From contig NZ_JAAGWG010000026.1 in the NCBI RefSeq assembly GCF_010682065.1, forward strand, positions 1-64,000: a stretch of 64,000 nt of DNA, written 5' to 3'. This document shows positions 57,246 through 64,000 of the stretch, in pieces (within the stretch, counting starts at the first letter, position 1; the number at the start of each line of letters is the position of its first letter). The notes below the pieces were generated by a model that did not search any database, had not been told where the DNA came from, and worked only from the letters and a program-made list of their open reading frames with translations. This stretch comes from Blastococcus saxobsidens. GTDB taxonomy: Bacteria; Actinomycetota; Actinomycetes; Mycobacteriales; Geodermatophilaceae. Position numbers and translations under genes: made by a program.

Positions 57246-57553
57246 GGCTCCCCTTCGTCCGGGTGCTCCGGACGAAGGGGCGGCGTAGCGGGTCGCTCCT
57301 CGATGGGGCCGCGATCACGCGCCTTCTCGATGAGCTGTTCCAGCTCCCGCGCGAGGGTCACGGTGAGGACACCGACGGGGACCTGCAGGACCAACAGGAC
57401 CCAGTCGGCGAGGAAGAGGTCGTCGTCCGACGGGGCGGTCAGAGACTGCAGGTCGGCGACGACGATGCGCTTCAGCTCTGGGTGGTCGCGGATCTCCTGC
57501 ACGAGCTGTCTGATGTTCGACTCGTCCCCGGCCAGACCCCTCGCCCCGTCCAC
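57242..57553 (-). CDS. Small partner protein of the HENGH cassette
   Basis: A 103-residue protein: an N-terminal helix-strand part (NIRQLVQEIRDHPELKRIVVADL), then a hydrophobic helix (LADWVLLVLQVPVGVLTVTLA) and a charged Pro-rich tail. It overlaps the HENGH gene by four bases, so they are translationally coupled and probably work together. The layout is reminiscent of small EACC1-type constant components of conflict systems, but I cannot confirm homology. Start GTG/ATG at 57553. Confidence 0.55.
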   Translation of the reverse strand: MDGARGLAGDESNIRQLVQEIRDHPELKRIVVADLQSLTAPSDDDLFLADWVLLVLQVPVGVLTVTLARELEQLIEKARDRGPIEERPATPPLRPEHPDEGEP

Positions 57554-57764
57554 CGTCGCAGGCTAACTGCGGCACCGGACCGGCGCCTGACGTCTCGCGG
57601 GCCTCCGAGCAGGCACACGGCAGGGGGCCGCCCGAGGAACGGCGGCGTGCGAGCGGACCCGGCGGCCTGGGCCGCCGGCGTCGCTGTAGGCGCCGGGGCG
57701 TCGGCGAGTACGACGCGTTCCGGTTCCGCTTGACCCCGGGCCGTAGCGCGGCCAACCTTGGTCG

Positions 57765-58142
57765 ATGACGGTCATGGCGCTGCCCGCGCACGGGCACTGG
57801 GCGGAGGACGCCCGCGGTGAGGGACGGTCGATCCGGGTCTCGACCCACGTCGAGAAGGGGCTGGTCAACCTCAGCCTGTGGCGCGGGGAGACCTGCGTGG
57901 GCACGGCTCGGCTGTCGCCCGAGGACGCCGCCGGGGTGGTCGCGGGACTGTCCGACGGCCTCGCCGCGATGGCCGTCCGCCCGCGGATCGTGAGCCCGGA
58001 GGCCGCGCGCGTGGCCGACCTCGAGGCCCGTCTGGCCCGCCTGGAGCACCAGGGGCAACCGCTGTGGCGCCGGGCGGCCGACGCCGTCACCGGCTGGGGT
58101 GTCCGCGCGGCGGTCCGCTCCGCCGTCAGCCCGAGGCGCTGA
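57765..58142 (+). CDS. Hypothetical protein
   Basis: A 125-residue soluble protein with a beta-rich N-terminal half (IRVSTHVEKGLVNLSLWRGETCVGTARLS, shown by pattern) and a helical C-terminal half (AARVADLEARLARLEHQ, coiled-coil-like). No recognised domain. ATG start without strong ribosome site. It stands alone between the unknown cassette and a DHA2 exporter, followed by a long palindrome. Confidence 0.6.
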   Translation: MTVMALPAHGHWAEDARGEGRSIRVSTHVEKGLVNLSLWRGETCVGTARLSPEDAAGVVAGLSDGLAAMAVRPRIVSPEAARVADLEARLARLEHQGQPLWRRAADAVTGWGVRAAVRSAVSPRR

Positions 58143-58200
58143 CCACTCCGCCGTCCTCCGGGAGCGCCCCGGGACGGAGCCGCTCGGCGTGGACCACCCA

Positions 58201-58246
58201 CGACGCTCAGGCTCTGCTCCCCCGGGGGAGCAGAGCCTGAGCGTCG
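58201..58246. terminator. Perfect 46-base palindrome between convergent genes
   Basis: Two 23-base halves are perfectly complementary with no spacer: the left half is CGACGCTCAGGCTCTGCT plus CCCCC and the right is its exact complement. Located after the hypothetical gene (plus) and before the end of the DHA2 gene (minus). Bidirectional terminator by position; its inner CTCTGCTC/GAGCAGAG core also occurs at 30543-30568. Confidence 0.7.
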
Positions 58247-58294
58247 GCAGCGGCGGTTCCCCACCGGTGGCGGGACCGGCCGGCGAGCACGAGA

Positions 58295-59767
58295 TCAGTG
58301 GTCGGCCGCTGGGGAGGCCTCGACCGGGTCCGGCCTCGGCATCGGCGGCTCCGGCGGCGCGTCGCCCAGCGGACGCCGGACGAAGGCCACCGAGACCAGC
58401 GCCCCCGCGACCAGCAGGCCGGCCATGATCAGCGTCGCGGTGCGGAAGCCGGCGGCGAACGCCGTCGGGTCGGTGTAGTCGGCCCCACCCAGCCCGGCAG
58501 CGACGGGCACGACGGCGACCGCCAGCAGACCGGCCGCCCGGGCCACGGCGTTGTTCACCCCGGAGGCGACGCCGGCGAAGCGGTCCGCGGCGGAGTCGAG
58601 CACGGTGGCGGTCAGCGGCGCGACCAGCAGCGTGAGGCCGGCGCCGAAGAGAGCGACCGCGGGCAGCACGTCGCCCAGGTAGGAGGCGTCCGGGCCGATC
58701 TGGAGCATCAGCAGCACGCCGCCGGCAGACACCAGGGGTCCCGCGGTGAGCAGGGCCCGCGGTCCGATCCGCTGGGCCAGTGCCCCGACCCGCGCCGAGA
58801 ACAGCAGCATCAGCACCGTCACCGGCAGCAGCGCGGTGCCGGCCAGCAGCGGGCTGAACCCCGAGACCACCTGCAGGTGCAGCACCAGCAGCACGAAGAG
58901 CGCGCCGAGAGCGGCGTAGACGAACAGGGTGGTGGCGTTGGCGGCGTTGAACTGCCGGTCGGCGAACAGCGCCGGCGGCACCAGCGGGTGCCGCGACCGG
59001 CGCTCGACGACGACGAACGCCACGAGGGCGAGCGCACCCGCCCCGGCACCCAGCCACACCGCCGGCCCGGCGCCCTGGTCCCCGGCCGCGGTCAGCGCGT
59101 AGGTGAGCGCGCCCAGACCGGCGGCGACCAACGCGGTGCCGATCCAGTCCAGCCGGGGAGCGGCCTCCGGGTCGCGCGACTCCGGGACGTGCCGGGCCGC
59201 GACGGCGACGACCAGCACGGCCAGCGGCACGTTGATCAGGAAGACAGCCCGCCAGCTCCACTCGACCAGCCAGCCGCCGACGAACGGCCCGATCGCACCG
59301 GCCACGCCGGACAACCCCGACCAGGCGCCGACCGCAGCGGCGCGGTCCGGCCCGGAGAAGGACGCCGAGATGATGGCCAGGCTGCCCGGCGTCAGCAGTG
59401 CCCCGCCGACCCCCTGGAGGGCGCGGGCGGCGACGAGGGTGCCGATGTCGGGAGCCAGACCGCACAGCAGCGAGGCGAGGGCGAACCAGACGACCCCGAC
59501 GACGAAGATCCGGCGGCGCCCGTAGCGGTCGCTGAGCGATCCACCGAGCAGGATCAGCGCGGCGAGCGTGAGCGTGTAGGCGTTGACCGTCCACTGCAGC
59601 CCGGCGAAGTCCGCGCCGAGGTCGGCGCCGATCCGCTCGAGGGCGACGTTGACGACAGTCGCGTCCAGCATGGCCACACCGGAGCCGAGCACCGTCGCGA
59701 GCAGCACCCAGCGCGCCTGCGGCGTGCCCATGCGCAGCCCGGTGCCGGTGGTCGGCGGCGCGGCCAT
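58295..59767 (-). CDS. MFS transporter, DHA2 (EmrB/QacA) family
   Basis: Drug:H+ antiporter of 490 residues with about 14 helices. TM1 motif MLDATVVNVALERIGADLG, motif A LGGSLSDRYGRRRIF and motif C-like ALLTPGSLAIIS are typical of EmrB/QacA exporters. Likely substrates are toxic amphipathic compounds; no regulator gene is adjacent. I start at the ATG at 59767, which has a strong GAGGAGGAA upstream; the frame is open further but that part is divergent promoter DNA. Confidence 0.88.
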   Translation of the reverse strand: MAAPPTTGTGLRMGTPQARWVLLATVLGSGVAMLDATVVNVALERIGADLGADFAGLQWTVNAYTLTLAALILLGGSLSDRYGRRRIFVVGVVWFALASLLCGLAPDIGTLVAARALQGVGGALLTPGSLAIISASFSGPDRAAAVGAWSGLSGVAGAIGPFVGGWLVEWSWRAVFLINVPLAVLVVAVAARHVPESRDPEAAPRLDWIGTALVAAGLGALTYALTAAGDQGAGPAVWLGAGAGALALVAFVVVERRSRHPLVPPALFADRQFNAANATTLFVYAALGALFVLLVLHLQVVSGFSPLLAGTALLPVTVLMLLFSARVGALAQRIGPRALLTAGPLVSAGGVLLMLQIGPDASYLGDVLPAVALFGAGLTLLVAPLTATVLDSAADRFAGVASGVNNAVARAAGLLAVAVVPVAAGLGGADYTDPTAFAAGFRTATLIMAGLLVAGALVSVAFVRRPLGDAPPEPPMPRPDPVEASPAADH

Positions 59768-59873
59768 GCACGTTCCTCCTCGCCACCTGCAGACGGCGTT
59801 CCGGCTGCTCCCCGCTGTCCAACGTCGGGAGCGATGCGGGATTCCCGCTCGCCGCGTCGCGCAGAATGTCGGC

Positions 59874-61925
59874 ATGGCGCCCGAGGCAGAGCTCGTGATC
59901 GCAGCCGGCGAGGTGCCGGGCTACCTGGCTCCGACGGCGGCCCTGGTCGTGGCCGCCGCGGTCATCGGTTACCTGTCCGCACGGGCCCGGGTGGTCCCGA
60001 TCGTGGGCTTCCTGGTGGCCGGCGTCCTGATCGGCCCGGCGCAGCTGGGCATCGTCGAGAACGGCGAGGCGGTCGAGGCGGCCGCGGACATCGGCGTCAT
60101 CCTGCTGCTGTTCACCATCGGGATCGAGTTCTCCCTGGAGCGGCTGGCCCGGGTCTGGACCTGGATCGCCGTCGCCGGTGGCCTGCAACTGGCGCTCGCG
60201 ACCGGTGCCGGGCTGGGGCTCACCCTGGCGCTGGGCGGCGGCTGGCGCGACGGCCTGTTCACCGGGTTCCTGCTCGCGCTGTCGTCCACGGCCATCGTGC
60301 TGAAACTGTTGGGCGAGCGGCGGGAGACCTCCGCCGTGCGGGGCCGCCTGGCGCTGGCCGTGCTGATCGCCCAGGACCTGGGCGTGGTCGCCATGGTGCT
60401 GGTCGTCCCGCTGCTCGGCGCCGGTGGCGACGGTGAGGGCTCCGGCGGCGGCTCGCTGCTCTGGGCACTGCTCACCGCGGTGGCCGTGATCGCCGTCGTC
60501 CTGGTGTTCGCCCGGCGGGTGATGCCCACGGTGCTGGACGTCGTGGCGCGGACGTGCTCCCCGGAGGTCTTTCTCCTCGCGATCGTCGCCGTCTGCTTCG
60601 GCACCGCCTACCTGACCGCGCTCGCCGGGGTGAGCGTGTCCCTCGGCGCGTTCCTGGCCGGGCTGGTGGTCAGCGAGAGCCGGGCCAGCAGCCAGGCGTT
60701 CGCCGAGGTGCTGCCGCTGCAGATCGTGTTCAGCGCGGTCTTCTTCGTCTCCGTCGGCATGCTGCTGGACCTTGGCTTCACGCTCGCGAACCTGCCGCTG
60801 GTGCTGGGCACCGCGGCGGTGGTGCTGCTGGTCAAGACCCTGACCACCGCGCTCGCCGCCACCGCCGTCCGCATCCCGGTCCGCACGGCGGTCGCCACCG
60901 GGCTGCTGCTCGCGCAGGTGGGGGAGTTCTCCTTCGTGCTGCTCACCGTGGGCACCGCCGCCGGGCTGGCCCCGCTGGGCCTCGGTGACGGCCAGCAGGT
61001 GGTCGTCGCCACGACGGTCCTGCTCATGCTGCTCACCCCGCAGCTGGCCGCCGCCGGGGCGCGCCTCGACCGGTCGCGCACCGCCTCCGGCCCGGCCGGT
61101 GCCGGCACCGGGCACGGCGCGAGCACGCCGAGCGGGCACGTCGCGATCATCGGCTGGGGACCGACGGCGCTGGAGGTCGCCGCGGCCCTGCGCGGTCGCG
61201 GGGTCGACGTCGTGATGACCATGCTCAATCCCGACGGGGCGGCGCAGGCGGAGTCCGCCGGGCACCGGGTGGTGCGCGGCGACCCGACGAAGGGGGAGAT
61301 CCTGCGGACGGCGGGAGTCCCCGACGTCCGCCTCGTCGTGGTCGCCGAGGACGACCCCGAGCAGGCGGTGCGGGTCGTCGCGGCGGTCCGGGCGGTCACC
61401 GACGCCCCGATCCTGGCCCGCCCGCTGGGCACCGTCGACGTCGCCGAGCTGGCGGACGCCGGCGCCGACCACATCCTCGACCGGGACCGGCTCTCCGGGC
61501 AGGCGCTGCTGCGCTCGGTGCTCGGCGAGCTGGGTCATCCGGTGGCTTCTCCGAGCCGGGGCCGGGCGGTCGTCGACACCGCCCGGGTCGTCCGCTACGT
61601 CTGGCCGGAGGAGAGCGGGTGCGGGCACGGGGCGGCGTCGGTGCCGGTGCTGCCCCTGGCGTCCGGCTGCGTCGGCTGCCTCCAGGAGGGCACCGAGTGG
61701 GTGCACCTGCGCACCTGCCTGAGCTGCGGCTACGTCGGCTGCTGCGACTCCTCCGAGCGCCGGCACGCCCGCGCGCACGCCGCCGCCGACGACCACCCGC
61801 TGGTCGCGTCGGCCGAGCCGGGGGAGAGCTGGGCCTACTGCTTCCTCGACGACGTGACGGTGCCGGCCCCGGCCGGTGCGGCCCCGGAGGCCGAGTCCTC
61901 GGCCACGCCGTCCCGCCCGCGGTGA
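59874..61925 (+). CDS. CPA2 cation:proton antiporter with RCK domain and C-terminal UBP-type zinc finger
   Basis: A 683-residue fusion. Residues 1-400 form a Na+/H+ exchanger (CPA2/KefB-like) with about 12 helices and AVLIAQDLGVVAMVL. Residues about 415-540 form an RCK/TrkA-N Rossmann domain (VAIIGWGPTALEV). The end, about 580-660, is a UBP-type zinc finger: CGH, GCVGC, TCLSCGYVGCC and the HxxAHAAADDHPL-WAYC frame. The finger may sense a peptide or other partner and gate the antiporter with nucleotide. ATG at 59874. Confidence 0.9.
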   Translation: MAPEAELVIAAGEVPGYLAPTAALVVAAAVIGYLSARARVVPIVGFLVAGVLIGPAQLGIVENGEAVEAAADIGVILLLFTIGIEFSLERLARVWTWIAVAGGLQLALATGAGLGLTLALGGGWRDGLFTGFLLALSSTAIVLKLLGERRETSAVRGRLALAVLIAQDLGVVAMVLVVPLLGAGGDGEGSGGGSLLWALLTAVAVIAVVLVFARRVMPTVLDVVARTCSPEVFLLAIVAVCFGTAYLTALAGVSVSLGAFLAGLVVSESRASSQAFAEVLPLQIVFSAVFFVSVGMLLDLGFTLANLPLVLGTAAVVLLVKTLTTALAATAVRIPVRTAVATGLLLAQVGEFSFVLLTVGTAAGLAPLGLGDGQQVVVATTVLLMLLTPQLAAAGARLDRSRTASGPAGAGTGHGASTPSGHVAIIGWGPTALEVAAALRGRGVDVVMTMLNPDGAAQAESAGHRVVRGDPTKGEILRTAGVPDVRLVVVAEDDPEQAVRVVAAVRAVTDAPILARPLGTVDVAELADAGADHILDRDRLSGQALLRSVLGELGHPVASPSRGRAVVDTARVVRYVWPEESGCGHGAASVPVLPLASGCVGCLQEGTEWVHLRTCLSCGYVGCCDSSERRHARAHAAADDHPLVASAEPGESWAYCFLDDVTVPAPAGAAPEAESSATPSRPR

Positions 61926-61978
61926 CCGCCGGGCGGCCGTCACGTGGCCGCCGCGGAGGACCCCATTGAGCCCTCCGG

Positions 61979-61997
61979 TTTGGTTAGGCTAGCCTTC
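61979..61997. promoter_or_regulatory. IdeR/DtxR-type iron box
   Basis: The 19-base dyad (TTTGGTTAGGCTAGCCTTC) matches the IdeR/DtxR consensus TTAGGTTAGGCTAACCTAA at 15 positions by eye, including the core GGTTAGGCTA-CCT. It lies 79 bases upstream of the iron-siderophore binding protein start, so it should repress the operon when iron is plentiful. Confidence 0.75.
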
Positions 61998-62075
61998 CCT
62001 CGCTTCGCTCCGGCGACGGCGGGCATCCTCCGGGGTTCGGTCCGTCGGCGCAGCTCCGACGACTGGAAGGACCCC

Positions 62076-63098
62076 ATGTCCCGCGCATCGACGCTGGCCG
62101 CCCTCTCCGCAGCGGTTCTGCTGACGGGTGGACTCGCCGCCTGCTCCTCCTCCGACGCCGAGGCCCAGGCCGACGGCTCGGGGGAGTTCGCCCCGATCAC
62201 GATCGAGCACGCCCTCGGCGAGACCGTCATCCCGGAGAAGCCCGAGCGGGTCGCGACGGTGGCGTGGGCCAACCACGAGGTGCCGCTGGCGCTCGGCGTC
62301 GTGCCGGTGGGCATGGCCGCGGCCAACTTCGGTGACGACGACGGCGACGGCCTGCTGCCCTGGGTGAAGGAGCGGCTCGAGGAGCTCGACGCCGAGACCC
62401 CCGTGCTGTTCGACGAGACCGACGGCATCGACTTCGAGGCGGTCGCCGACACCGACCCCGACGTGATCCTCGCCGGGTACTCGGGCCTGACCCAGGAGGA
62501 CTACGACACGCTCAGCGAGATCGCGCCGGTCGTGGCCTACCCGCAGGCGCCGTGGGCGACGCCGTGGCGCGAGGTCATCGAGGTCAACGCCGCGGGCATG
62601 GGCATGGCGGCCGAGGGCGAGGAGCTCGTCGCGACCATCGAGCAGGACATCGCCGACGCCGTCGCCGAGCACCCGCAGCTCGAGGGCACGTCGGCCATGT
62701 TCATGACGCACGTGGACACGACCGACCTCAGCGAGGTCAGCTTCTACACGCCGTTCGACACCCGCAGCGCCTTCTTCACCGACCTCGGGCTGACCACGCC
62801 GGCCAGCGTCGAGAAGGCCTCCAGCGACCCCGAGCAGTTCTCCGGCACGGTCAGCGCCGAGCAGGTCGACGCATTCAATGACGTCGACGTCATCGTGACC
62901 TACGGCGACCAGGAGCTGGTCGACGCGCTGAACGCCGACCCGCTGCTCTCCCAGATCCCCGCCGTCCGCAACGGCGCGCTGGTCCTGCTGCCCTCCACCC
63001 CGCTGGGCACGGCGGCGAACCCGACGCCGCTGGCGATCTCGTGGGTGCTCGAGGACTACGTCGCGATGCTCGCCGAGGCAGCTGACAAGGGGCAGTGA
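62076..63098 (+). CDS. Iron-siderophore ABC transporter substrate-binding protein
   Basis: Lipoprotein of 340 residues: lipobox LAAC with Cys at about residue 23, then a FecB/FepB-type periplasmic-binding fold (class III): ERVATVAWANHEVPLALGVVPVG, DPDVILAGYSGLTQEDYDTLSEIAPVV. It should bind Fe(III)-siderophore and pass it to the FecCD permease encoded next. The ATG at 62076 has GGAAGGA upstream; transcription is probably controlled by the iron box. The stop overlaps the permease start (GTGA). Confidence 0.92.
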   Translation: MSRASTLAALSAAVLLTGGLAACSSSDAEAQADGSGEFAPITIEHALGETVIPEKPERVATVAWANHEVPLALGVVPVGMAAANFGDDDGDGLLPWVKERLEELDAETPVLFDETDGIDFEAVADTDPDVILAGYSGLTQEDYDTLSEIAPVVAYPQAPWATPWREVIEVNAAGMGMAAEGEELVATIEQDIADAVAEHPQLEGTSAMFMTHVDTTDLSEVSFYTPFDTRSAFFTDLGLTTPASVEKASSDPEQFSGTVSAEQVDAFNDVDVIVTYGDQELVDALNADPLLSQIPAVRNGALVLLPSTPLGTAANPTPLAISWVLEDYVAMLAEAADKGQ

Positions 63099-64000
63099 CC
63101 GCACTCTCCCCGGCGCCGACCCCGGGTGCCGCCGTCGTGCGGCGCCCGGGGTCGGCGCGCGTCCTCTGGCTGCTGGTCGTCGTCGCCGTCCTCGTCCTGA
63201 TCGCGGCGGCCTCGGTGGCAGTGGGCTCGCGGGACGTCGGCTGGTCCGACATCGTCGCCGCCCTCGGTGGGTCCTCGGACTCCATCGCCGAGGCGGCGGT
63301 GACCAAGCGGATCCCGCGGACGGTGCTCGCCGTCCTCGTCGGGGCGGCGCTCGGGCTCGCCGGCGCGGTGATGCAGGGGGTGACCCGCAATCCGCTGGCC
63401 GACCCCGGCGTCCTGGGCATCAACATGGGTGCGTCGCTCTTCGTCGTCGCCGGCTTCGCCTGGTTCGGGCTGTTCACCGCGACCAGCCGGATCTGGACGG
63501 CGGTCGCGGGCGCCGCGGTGGCGGCGGTCTTCGTCTACGCCGTCGGCTCGCTGGGTCGCGGCGGGGCGACGCCGCTGAAGCTGGCGCTGGCCGGCGCGGC
63601 GACGTCGGCGGCCCTCACGTCGTTCATCACCGCCATCGCCCTGCCCCGGGGCGACATCACCGAGAGCGTCCAGTCGTGGCAGGTCGGCGGGGTGGGCGGC
63701 GCGACGTTCGCCACCATCACCCCGGTGCTGCCCTTCCTGGCCGCCGGCCTGGCGCTCAGCCTGCTGTCCGCGCGAAGCCTGAACTCCCTGGCGCTGGGCG
63801 ACGAGCTCGCGGCCGGTCTGGGGGAGCGCGTGGCGCTGGTGCGCGGCGTGGCCGCCTTCGGCTCGGTGCTGCTCTGCGGCGCGGCCACCGCCGTCGCCGG
63901 GCCGATCTGGTTCGTGGGGCTCGTCGTCCCGCACCTGTGCCGGCTGCTGGTCGGCGTGGACCACCGTTGGCTGCTGCCGTTCTCGGCGCTCACCGGGGCC
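63095..64000 (+). CDS. FecCD-family iron-siderophore ABC permease (runs off window)
   Basis: Partial gene: 302 codons are visible from the GTG at 63095 and the frame is open at the window edge. It encodes a FecCD permease: helices start at about residue 20, and the hallmark GLAGAVMQGVTRNPLADPGVLGINMGAS and the later VAGPIWFVGLVVPHLCRLLVG are present. The GTG overlaps the binding-protein stop by four bases. The ATPase and second permease, if present, lie beyond the window. Confidence 0.92.
   Translation, partial: MTALSPAPTPGAAVVRRPGSARVLWLLVVVAVLVLIAAASVAVGSRDVGWSDIVAALGGSSDSIAEAAVTKRIPRTVLAVLVGAALGLAGAVMQGVTRNPLADPGVLGINMGASLFVVAGFAWFGLFTATSRIWTAVAGAAVAAVFVYAVGSLGRGGATPLKLALAGAATSAALTSFITAIALPRGDITESVQSWQVGGVGGATFATITPVLPFLAAGLALSLLSARSLNSLALGDELAAGLGERVALVRGVAAFGSVLLCGAATAVAGPIWFVGLVVPHLCRLLVGVDHRWLLPFSALTGA

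Noticed and set aside
57315-61943. Very long minus-strand open frame (over 1500 codons) across the antiporter and exporter genes
   Set aside because: It is a GC-bias shadow: composition is Arg/Gly/Ala/Pro rich without domains, and the overlapping frames encode clear MFS and antiporter proteins.

Overview
The window reads as chromosomal DNA of a high-GC actinomycete, most likely a member of the Geodermatophilaceae (Blastococcus, Geodermatophilus or Modestobacter type). The pointers are very high GC with third-position G/C, many GTG starts, a fused CofG-CofH F420 enzyme (FbiC), mycothiol-type proteins (two MDMPI/DinB-like proteins and an Rv2466c homologue), a mycobacterial-type group II truncated haemoglobin (GlbO), an RpiB of the mycobacterial type and a CtaJ-like oxidase subunit. 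The genus is an inference. I see no insertion sequence, prophage, CRISPR array or integron. Genes are tightly packed, often with 4-base ATGA/GTGA overlaps, and no gene-free stretch exceeds about 240 bases.

Layout: 0.1-7.5 kb holds a GrpB protein, a quinone reductase-cupin pair with an odd hairpin in the reductase tail, a lipoprotein, an alpha/beta hydrolase and fbiC. 7.6-13 kb (minus strand) holds an NSS transporter with its small subunit, then an ECF sigma / anti-sigma / ABC ATPase / ABC permease operon. 13-20 kb holds flavoenzymes, an SGNH hydrolase, a PAS-GGDEF-EAL protein, a luciferase-like oxidoreductase and a membrane protein. 20-24.4 kb is the NAD unit: nadA-nadB-nadC divergent from its probable regulator nrtR. 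24.4-29.6 kb holds a secreted lytic transglycosylase, tRNA-Arg(UCU), ssb, ettA and an MDMPI protein.

29.6-42.8 kb holds a tyrosine-phosphatase-like protein, a thioesterase, MOSC, the biotin ECF transporter (bioY-ecfA-ecfT), a GH13 glucosidase, an MFS-glbO pair, a prolyl oligopeptidase, an HNH nuclease, an SCO6745 protein, an amidase, ctaJ and a DUF5130 gene. 42.9-55.8 kb holds pepN, an Rv2466c-like oxidoreductase with a one-cysteine active site, an SDR, a DUF429 protein, rpiB, a second MDMPI protein, an Eis-type acetyltransferase, a small MarR-like remnant, YjbR, a LuxR-type two-component pair, a CWB2-like lipoprotein and a sigma factor with a SnoaL-like tail. 55.8-57.6 kb is a lower-GC two-gene cassette of unknown function (HENGH-motif protein plus a small partner), the best candidate here for something undescribed. 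57.7-64 kb holds a hypothetical protein, a DHA2 exporter, a CPA2 antiporter fused to RCK and zinc-finger UBP domains, and the start of an iron-siderophore ABC operon behind an IdeR-like iron box.

A second theme is the number of long, near-perfect palindromes (up to 46 bases, little or no loop, no clear T-tract) at 3' ends of genes. They probably act as terminators, but the tandem pair at 46283-46331 and the hairpin inside the reductase reading frame at 1284-1333 are not standard.
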